A stretch of DNA of 64,000 bases from an uncultured Oleiphilaceae bacterium (GTDB lineage Bacteria > Pseudomonadota > Gammaproteobacteria > Pseudomonadales > Oleiphilaceae), in contig CAJXUY010000007.1 of the NCBI GenBank assembly GCA_913060665.1, forward strand, positions 1-64,000. Reading direction: 5' to 3'. A program made the translations under genes and the position numbers. Below, in pieces: positions 58,285-64,000 of the stretch. Positions within the stretch are counted from its first letter, which is position 1, and each line of letters opens with the position of its first letter. Below the pieces are notes generated by a model. It was not told the DNA's origin. It searched no databases and saw only the letters and a list, made by a program, of their open reading frames with translations.

Positions 58285-59898
58285 ATGAGTAAGAGTGATA
58301 TCAAGGTTCCCGACATTGGTGGCAGTACCGATGTCGAGGTAATTGAATTATGTGTTGCCGCAGGTGACACGATTGCAGTCGATGATGTGGTTATCGTACT
58401 GGAATCAGATAAGGCAACTATGGAGATCCCTGCATCAGATGCAGGTGATGTGTTAGAAATGAAGCTGGCGGTAGGCGATAAAGTCTCTGAAGGTGATGTT
58501 ATTTTGGTGATAGAGGCATCGGCTGAACCTAGCTCGGAACCGGCTGATAAGGCTGAGTCTGACACGAAAGATACTGAGGTCGAGCCCGAAATCGCACAGC
58601 CGTCAGCGTCAGAGTCGCGATTAGAGGTGGTATCGGTGCCCGATACCGGCGGCTCAGGTAAGGTGACAGTGGTTGAAGTGTCGATTAAGGTTGGTGACCA
58701 AGTCGCGGTGGAAGATACACTTATTGTATTGGAGTCAGATAAGGCGACCATGGAGATACCGTCACCCCATGAAGGTACGGTTGAAAAGTTGTTGATCAAA
58801 GAAGGAGATATCGTCGGCACGGGTGATTCGATTGCGGAAATGAGTATCAAGAGTGGCGATGTAGTCGCAGTCGATTCAGTTCAGAGCGAAAGCCAGAACA
58901 CGCCAGCCGTTTCTCAACCTGCAGCCGTTTTGCCCAAAGCCGATTTGAGTAGTCGAAAAGAAATCGCTGCTATTGTCGAACCGGGCATTGACCATAAGGT
59001 GCATGCCGGACCAGCTGTGCGCAAAGTGGCTAGAGAATTTGGTGTCGAACTAGCTCAGGTAACAGGTAGTGGACCAAAAGGTCGCATCTTAAAAGAAGAT
59101 GTTCAATCGTTTGTTAAGGCAAGGTTAAGGCAGGGGCCAGTTTCAGCAGGTACAGTAGGGCATGGTATTCCGTCTGTCACCCTACCGGACTTTAGCCAGT
59201 TTGGGCCAATAGAACGTTCTCCGTTAAGTCGCATTCATAAACTGACTGCGGAAAATATGCACAAAAGTTGGTTAAATGTCCCTCATGTGACTCAGTTTGA
59301 TGATGCTGATATCACCGATATGGAAGCCTTTAGAAAAGCCCAAAAAGCGGCCGCCGAGTCTAAAGGGACGAAGCTTACTCCTTTACCGTTTATTCTAAAA
59401 GCCTGCGCTTATGCGATGAATCAGTATCCTCAGTTTAATGTCTCGATTGATATGGACTCTCATGAGCTGATCCAGAAACGATATGTGAACATTGGTGTAG
59501 CAGTTGATACCCCAGAAGGGTTGGTGGTTCCAGTGATTCGGGATGTCGATAAGAAAAGCCTCTGGGAGTTAGCGGAAGAGTGTATTGAACTAGCCGGAAA
59601 AGCCAAAAGCAAGAAACTAAAACCCGCTGAAATGCAGGGTGGATGTTTTACGATATCAAGCTTGGGTAGTGTCGGCGGTACGGCTTTTACGCCGATCGTC
59701 AATACACCTGAAGTAGCTATTCTAGGTCTGTCGAAAGCGTCCATTAAGCCGGTATGGGATGGTGGGGAATTTGTGCCGCGTTTGATGCTGCCATTGTCGT
59801 TATCTTATGATCATAGGGCTGTGAATGGCGCAGATGCCGCGCGATTTACAACGCTACTCGGTGTACTGCTAGGGGATTTAAGGCAGCTTCTGTTGTAG
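58285..59898 (+). CDS. aceF: pyruvate dehydrogenase E2, dihydrolipoamide acetyltransferase
   Basis: A 537-residue E2. Two lipoyl domains carry the swinging-arm lysines in ESDKATMEIP (K43 and K153), joined by an Ala/Glu-rich linker. A peripheral-subunit-binding domain (about 240-273; HAGPAVRKVAREFGVELAQV) follows. The catalytic domain (about 310-537) has the DHRAVNG motif (H510), with Asn in place of the more usual Asp, as in pseudomonad E2. Start behind GAGGAG. It makes the complex core with AceE. Confidence 0.97.
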   Translation: MSKSDIKVPDIGGSTDVEVIELCVAAGDTIAVDDVVIVLESDKATMEIPASDAGDVLEMKLAVGDKVSEGDVILVIEASAEPSSEPADKAESDTKDTEVEPEIAQPSASESRLEVVSVPDTGGSGKVTVVEVSIKVGDQVAVEDTLIVLESDKATMEIPSPHEGTVEKLLIKEGDIVGTGDSIAEMSIKSGDVVAVDSVQSESQNTPAVSQPAAVLPKADLSSRKEIAAIVEPGIDHKVHAGPAVRKVAREFGVELAQVTGSGPKGRILKEDVQSFVKARLRQGPVSAGTVGHGIPSVTLPDFSQFGPIERSPLSRIHKLTAENMHKSWLNVPHVTQFDDADITDMEAFRKAQKAAAESKGTKLTPLPFILKACAYAMNQYPQFNVSIDMDSHELIQKRYVNIGVAVDTPEGLVVPVIRDVDKKSLWELAEECIELAGKAKSKKLKPAEMQGGCFTISSLGSVGGTAFTPIVNTPEVAILGLSKASIKPVWDGGEFVPRLMLPLSLSYDHRAVNGADAARFTTLLGVLLGDLRQLLL

Positions 59899-59921
59899 TT
59901 AATATGAGTATTGGTGTTGAT

Positions 59922-59950
59922 AAAAATGCCCCAAAATGAGGGGCATTTTT
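59922..59950. terminator. bidirectional terminator after aceF
   Basis: An 11-bp perfect stem, AAAAATGCCCC (59922-59932) with GGGGCATTTTT (59940-59950), and a 7-base loop, between convergent aceF and thioesterase genes. Confidence 0.9.
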
Positions 59951-59983
59951 ATTGATTTTTAAATGTTAATAGTGCCGTAATAA

Positions 59984-60544
59984 TTAAGAGTTTCGGTACT
60001 TTTGGAACTCAGCGTCTATTTCTGCATCGGTCATAGTGTCGTAGTTGCCAATCCAGGTGTCATGAACTTCTTTGAGCCTTTTATCGTGCTCTTTACGTAG
60101 TTCTTTACGCAGTTTTGCGGCGATATAGCGGCCTTTTTGGCGGTCACCTTGAAAATCTAGTGGTGGTACTGGGCTGGATTTTCCATTTTTATCGACCGCA
60201 ACCATGGTGAAATAACAGCTATTGGTATGTCGCTTTTCGTGGGTGTGAATGTCTTCTGCCACTACTTTTACGCCGACTTCCATCGAGGTGTTACCGACGT
60301 AATTCACGGAGCTGTAAAAGGTCACGACTTCACCTATTTTAATCGCTTGCTTAAAGGTCACTTGATCTACTGACAGTGTGACGGCGTATTGCCCACTGTA
60401 CCTTGCTGCACAGGTGTAGGCGACTTGATCTAAAAGCTTTAAAAGATTGCCCCCGTGTACGTTACCTGAGAAGTTAGCCATATCGGGTGTCATCAACATG
60501 GTAAAAATAACGGGTTCATTTGACCCGTAAAGTGTATCGGCCAT
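59984..60544 (-). CDS. acyl-CoA thioesterase (hotdog fold, BACH/YciA-like)
   Basis: A 186-residue hotdog-fold enzyme that hydrolyses acyl-CoA. MTPDMANFSGNVHGGNLLKL holds the GNVHGG active-site stretch, and LDQVAYTCAARYSGQYAVTL the hotdog helix; then VDQVTFKQAIKIGEVVTFYS and NTSMEVGVKVVAEDIHTHEK are the remaining strands. The last ~50 residues are a charged helical tail. Substrate chain length cannot be predicted. Confidence 0.9.
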   Translation of the reverse strand: MADTLYGSNEPVIFTMLMTPDMANFSGNVHGGNLLKLLDQVAYTCAARYSGQYAVTLSVDQVTFKQAIKIGEVVTFYSSVNYVGNTSMEVGVKVVAEDIHTHEKRHTNSCYFTMVAVDKNGKSSPVPPLDFQGDRQKGRYIAAKLRKELRKEHDKRLKEVHDTWIGNYDTMTDAEIDAEFQKYRNS

Positions 60545-60790
60545 GGCCTCAATCCTTGCAAGTGTGTCTACTGTTAACGTGGGGGCAGTTTAACAGGTTA
60601 TCTTCGATCGAGTAATAACTCTGTATAGCGGGGCGCTAAAAAATTAGTCGAGCGAGCTCATGTCACTTAACTGGGTGTAATGTGCAGCGAACCATTGGAG
60701 TGCATGTTGATAGATAAAGTGAGCCGTAAGTAATATCCTGTAGCGCTGATTAATGTTAATAACATGTTAAAACTAAATAGAGGGTTTTCT

Positions 60791-61237
60791 ATGCAAATAA
60801 TAAACATCGGGTTAACACTGTTAGTGCTCAGCCTTTTTTCTGGTACGGCGTCATCTGGGTCGCAAGGTAGAAATGGCGAGGGGCAGCCACTTGATAGTCG
60901 CATTGAAAAATTTGTACAAAAGACCTGTGGTAACGATACGGCTTGCATAGAAAAGAAACGCGCAGAGTACTCTGAACGTATGACGAAATATAAACAGCAT
61001 GTTCATAAAAAGTGCGGTGATGATAAAGCCTGCAGAGACGATATGCGAGCAAAGTATATGCAGCGCCGAGCGAAGCGTGAGGAACGAGTTGCTCAGCATT
61101 GTGGCGATGATGAGGCCTGTCGTGATGAGTTGCGTGAAAAGTACAGTTTAAAAATGAAAGAAGCTCGGGAAAAATGCAGTGATGAGAAGGCGTGTTGGAA
61201 AGCGTTCTATAAAGAGAACAAACCTAAAGATGATTGA
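60791..61237 (+). CDS. hypothetical secreted protein with four Cys-pair repeats
   Basis: A 148-residue exported protein. The start at 60791 follows GAGGG and gives a signal peptide (MQIINIGLTLLVLSLFSG, cleavage near TASS). The mature part is highly charged and carries four CX5C pairs, CGNDTAC, CGDDKAC, CGDDEAC and CSDEKAC, at residues 46/52, 75/81, 104/110 and 129/135. The first three are exactly 29 residues apart, each followed by a Lys/Arg/Glu helix (for example RDDMRAKYMQRRAKREERVA). This looks like a disulphide-stapled helical repeat; function unknown. No family recognised. Confidence 0.75.
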   Translation: MQIINIGLTLLVLSLFSGTASSGSQGRNGEGQPLDSRIEKFVQKTCGNDTACIEKKRAEYSERMTKYKQHVHKKCGDDKACRDDMRAKYMQRRAKREERVAQHCGDDEACRDELREKYSLKMKEAREKCSDEKACWKAFYKENKPKDD

Positions 61238-61286
61238 GAATAGTTCTGATTGTATGGGTTCGTAATCAGTTTGAGGCTACCAAGAG

Positions 61287-62714
61287 ATGATGAGCAACGT
61301 GCTTAGTCAAACATATGTTTTTATTGACCTAGAGACAACCGGAGGTAGCCCTCCTGGGGACCGAATTATTGAAATCGGGCTTAAAAAGGTTATTGATGGA
61401 CAGGTTGTTGATGAGTGGCAATCGTTGGTTAACCCTCAACAAACAATCCCTCCCTTTATTGAAAACTACACAGGTATTTCCAATCAAATGGTGCAGGGTG
61501 CGCCGTTATTTTCTGCAATTGCCGATACGTTCAAAAGCAAGCTTGAGGGTGCCGTTTTTGTAGCGCATAACGCTCGCTTTGACTATAGTTTTGTGAAAAG
61601 TGAGTTTCGTCGAATCAACGAATCATTCTCTGCTAAAGTTCTCTGCACGGTTAAACTATCTCGACAGCTTTATCCTCAATATATTAAGCATAGTATGGAT
61701 GCGTTAATCGCTAGGCATAATTTGGCGGCTGGTCCACGCCATAGAGCCATGGGTGATGTAGATTCAATGCTGGCATTTTTTCTTCATGCGCTTTCAGAAT
61801 GCGGCAAGGGTGAAGTTGAAGGTGTGATAGGCAAAATTCTCAAGCGTCCAAGTTTACCGTCATATCTTCCGCCTGACTCATTGGACGAGCTACCTCAAAC
61901 TTCGGGTGTTTACCGTTTTTTCGGAGAGGGCGATGTGTTGCTGTATGTGGGGAAAGCGAACAATATCTATCAGCGAGTGATGTCCCACTTTATGTCTGAT
62001 CACAGCACTGCAAAAGGTGTGGTGATGTCGCAAAGTGTAAGGCGTATTGAGTGGACGGAAACAGCAGGTGAATTAGGTGCGCTGTTGCTAGAACTGCAGC
62101 AAATAAAAACACTAAAGCCTGTCCATAATAAACGTTCTCGATCGGTGAACAGTCTTCATTCATATACGTTAATTCCGAATAAAAAAGGTTATTTAACACT
62201 TCAGCCAGTGCAAAAGGTTGATGTGACACGGTTGCATGAATTTTACGGTCTTTTCAAAACTAAAAAGATAGCAGAGAAAGCGCTTCAGGGTATCAATTCA
62301 ACTAATGAATTATGTGCAAAACTAATCGGGTTAGATAAAGGTCAAGGAGCTTGCTTTCAGTATAAGCTTGGTCGTTGCAAGGGCGCTTGTGTTGGCGAGG
62401 AGGATATGAGTCGGTATAACTTAAGAATGCAGATTGCATTTCACTCGCTACAACTTAAAAAATGGCCTTATAAAGGCGCTATTGCAGTAAAGGAATATCA
62501 GTCTTTCATCGGGAAAACAGATATTCATATAATTTATGGGTGGATTCACTTAGCCACGGTTAATAGTGATGTAGAAGTTGATGATTTTAATGTACGTGAA
62601 CAGGTGAGCGCTTGTTTGGAGGGCGACTATCCATTTGACGCAGATGCCTATAGGGTTATGGCAAAGAGCCTCTCTGCACCCAAAAACAAGCTTACTATTA
62701 TTGAATGCCGTTAG
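61287..62714 (+). CDS. DnaQ-like exonuclease fused to GIY-YIG (UvrC/Cho-like) nuclease
   Basis: A 475-residue two-nuclease protein. Residues 8-175 are a DEDDh exonuclease: FIDLETTGG (D14, E16), VFVAHNARFDYSF and PRHRAMGDVDSM (His, Asp). Residues about 205-290 are a GIY-YIG domain (SGVYRFFGEGDVLLYVGKAN and the RRIEWTETAGELGALLLELQ helix). A Cys cluster follows (GACFQYKLGRCKGACVGEE). Relatives with this order are known in gammaproteobacteria and resemble the E. coli Cho nuclease of excision repair; the job is probably DNA damage repair. A signal-free cytoplasmic protein. Confidence 0.88.
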   Translation: MMSNVLSQTYVFIDLETTGGSPPGDRIIEIGLKKVIDGQVVDEWQSLVNPQQTIPPFIENYTGISNQMVQGAPLFSAIADTFKSKLEGAVFVAHNARFDYSFVKSEFRRINESFSAKVLCTVKLSRQLYPQYIKHSMDALIARHNLAAGPRHRAMGDVDSMLAFFLHALSECGKGEVEGVIGKILKRPSLPSYLPPDSLDELPQTSGVYRFFGEGDVLLYVGKANNIYQRVMSHFMSDHSTAKGVVMSQSVRRIEWTETAGELGALLLELQQIKTLKPVHNKRSRSVNSLHSYTLIPNKKGYLTLQPVQKVDVTRLHEFYGLFKTKKIAEKALQGINSTNELCAKLIGLDKGQGACFQYKLGRCKGACVGEEDMSRYNLRMQIAFHSLQLKKWPYKGAIAVKEYQSFIGKTDIHIIYGWIHLATVNSDVEVDDFNVREQVSACLEGDYPFDADAYRVMAKSLSAPKNKLTIIECR

Positions 62715-62947
62715 TGCGGTACAGGTGATTACAAAAACATTCTCCCACCTCATTTAAAGGTTTTTATGCTATGGATACTTGCCATTACAGAAAAAAATGG
62801 TAATCCTTCCAACTAGCGGCTTTAATTAAAGAGTAGTTTGCAGGTTAATTGGTAATAAGAAAGTGTGAGTTTTACTTATTTCGAATTTGGACAAAGCTAT
62901 AGGTTTGAGTATCAATAGAGATAAAGGGCCGGTGGCATAGGAGTTTT

Positions 62948-64000
62948 GTGGGTTCTATCCGTTTTAAAACACTGAGGGCGCTCCTGGTGTTTTGCAGCGT
63001 ATTGATGTCGTCTGCCCATGCGGAGAACTTCGTTCATCCAAATAAAAGTGCGAGCTTTGATCAGTATCAGCTTAAATTGGCCTTAGGTCCTTACATCGAG
63101 TATCTGGAAGATGCAGAAAGCAGGTTGATGATAGGGAATATTCTGCAAACCCCTATTGAAGCATGGACAGAAAATACTGACTCCACCCCAAATTTCGGGT
63201 ATACCAATAGTTCATATTGGTTTCGGCTCTCTTTGCATAATGCCTCGCAACAAGATGAGCTATCCCGATTATTGGTAATTGACTACCCTCTCATCGATCA
63301 TATTGAGTTCTTTCGTGTCAGAAATGGTGTGGTGATAGATCAGTACTCAACTGGTGATAAACTCCCGTTTTCGCAGCGACCTGTCGAGCATCGAAATTTT
63401 ATTTTTCCTCTGGACTTTTATGCGGGTGAGACAAATGAAGTCTATTTTCGTATTGAAAGCAGTGGTGCGATTCAGGTGCCGCTTTCAATTTGGGAGCCGC
63501 AACAATTCTTTATAGACGATCAGTCTGAGTTAGTTCGTAAAAGCATATTTTACGGTGTTTTGTCAGTAATGGTGTTGTTCAACTTCTTTTTGTTCTTTTC
63601 ACTCAAGGAAGCGCCGTACTTTTATTATGTAATGTTTGTCTTTTCGTTTTTACTGACCCAATCGGCGATGCATGGGATAACCTACCAGTATCTTTGGCCG
63701 AGGTTTCCTGCTGTGCAGGAAATGGCCGTATTGCTCGGGGTGCCGGGCTGTGTGTTGTTTACGTCTCTATTTAGTCGCAGTTTTTTATCGTTAGCGCATC
63801 ATGCTCCGCGAATGGATCTATTTTTCAAGGTCACCGCTACGCTGGGAGCATTAAACATATTGGCGGCCTTTGTGTTGCCTTATCGTTTGGTGACGACATC
63901 CGCCGTGTTTATGGTTGCCGTGGTGAGTTTAGGCTGCATATTTATAGGCCCCTACCTGTGGATGAAAGGACATAAAATTGCTCGCTTCTTCACGATCGCC
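62948..64000 (+). CDS. 7TMR-DISM sensor protein, N-terminal part (cut by the window end)
   Basis: Open from GTG at 62948 (AGGAG close upstream) to the window end, 351 codons, no stop. A signal peptide (LRALLVFCSVLMSSAHAENF) precedes a 7TMR-DISM extracellular domain: LGPYIEYLEDAESRLMIGNI, NFGYTNSSYWFRLSLHN and YPLIDHIEFFRV. From about residue 195 a run of hydrophobic helices (SIFYGVLSVMVLFNFFLFFS and later ones) is the 7TM-DISM module. Such proteins usually end in a GGDEF, EAL or histidine kinase domain; that part is missing here, so the output is unknown. Confidence 0.85.
   Translation, partial: MGSIRFKTLRALLVFCSVLMSSAHAENFVHPNKSASFDQYQLKLALGPYIEYLEDAESRLMIGNILQTPIEAWTENTDSTPNFGYTNSSYWFRLSLHNASQQDELSRLLVIDYPLIDHIEFFRVRNGVVIDQYSTGDKLPFSQRPVEHRNFIFPLDFYAGETNEVYFRIESSGAIQVPLSIWEPQQFFIDDQSELVRKSIFYGVLSVMVLFNFFLFFSLKEAPYFYYVMFVFSFLLTQSAMHGITYQYLWPRFPAVQEMAVLLGVPGCVLFTSLFSRSFLSLAHHAPRMDLFFKVTATLGALNILAAFVLPYRLVTTSAVFMVAVVSLGCIFIGPYLWMKGHKIARFFTIA

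Noticed and set aside
59809-59829. DHRAVNG in AceF (Asn for the usual Asp) as a possible catalytic loss
   Set aside because: The DHRxxNG form is the normal one in pseudomonad-type pyruvate dehydrogenase E2.
55593-59898. Absence of lpd next to aceEF as a possible gene loss
   Set aside because: In pseudomonads E3 is encoded elsewhere, so its absence here says nothing.

Overview
The window is a piece of chromosome from a marine-type gammaproteobacterium. The core gene order matches the Pseudomonas/Marinobacter/Oceanospirillales grade: smpB, ratA-rnfH, bamE/fur, recN/grpE-dnaK-dnaJ, dapB-carA-carB-greA, yhbY/rlmE-ftsH-folP-glmM-tpiA-secG-tRNA-Leu-rimP-nusA-infB-rbfA-truB-rpsO-pnp. The Fur, FtsH, RimP and AceF sequences are also of pseudomonad type. 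A PEP-CTERM protein and a sodium:neurotransmitter-family symporter fit an aquatic organism. I cannot name the genus.

Layout. (1) 1-9167 is an accessory region, loosely packed with hypothetical proteins and lipoproteins. At its centre is a strikingly AT-rich, tightly coupled two-gene module (3527-6677) of unknown function. The first protein has PH-like, TerB-like and Gly-rich membrane segments. The second is a large membrane-associated protein with conserved His/Asp motifs. The region abuts the 3' end of ssrA (9168-9554, minus), a classic island insertion site, but no integrase is visible. (2) 9168-42040 is a dense housekeeping block: trans-translation (ssrA, smpB), envelope assembly (bamE), iron regulation (fur), DNA repair (recN), the heat-shock chaperones behind a near-perfect sigma-32 promoter, lysine and carbamoyl-phosphate synthesis with a possible leader-peptide attenuator before carA, and then the long ftsH-to-pnp translation/transcription block, punctuated by strong terminators. 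(3) 42038-45863 holds a lipoprotein hydrolase and a DUF3015/DUF4105 pair. (4) 45942-50868 (minus) is a complete branched-chain amino-acid ABC transporter, livJHMGF. (5) 52093-54288 is a probable oxygen- or NO-responsive operon (hemerythrin protein, DUF2249, subunit-I-like membrane protein) behind an FNR/Dnr-type box. (6) 55593-59898 is aceEF, the pyruvate dehydrogenase E1 and E2 genes without lpd. (7) 59984-64000 holds a thioesterase, a secreted protein with repeated Cys pairs, a DnaQ/GIY-YIG fusion nuclease, and the 5' part of a 7TMR-DISM sensor cut by the window end.

The best candidate for an undescribed system is the 3527-6677 gene pair. Other points worth checking are the carA leader, the FNR-box operon, the Cys-pair repeat protein and the tandem repeats in the rpsO-pnp and secG-rimP spacers. 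All calls come from reading the sequence; no database search was run.
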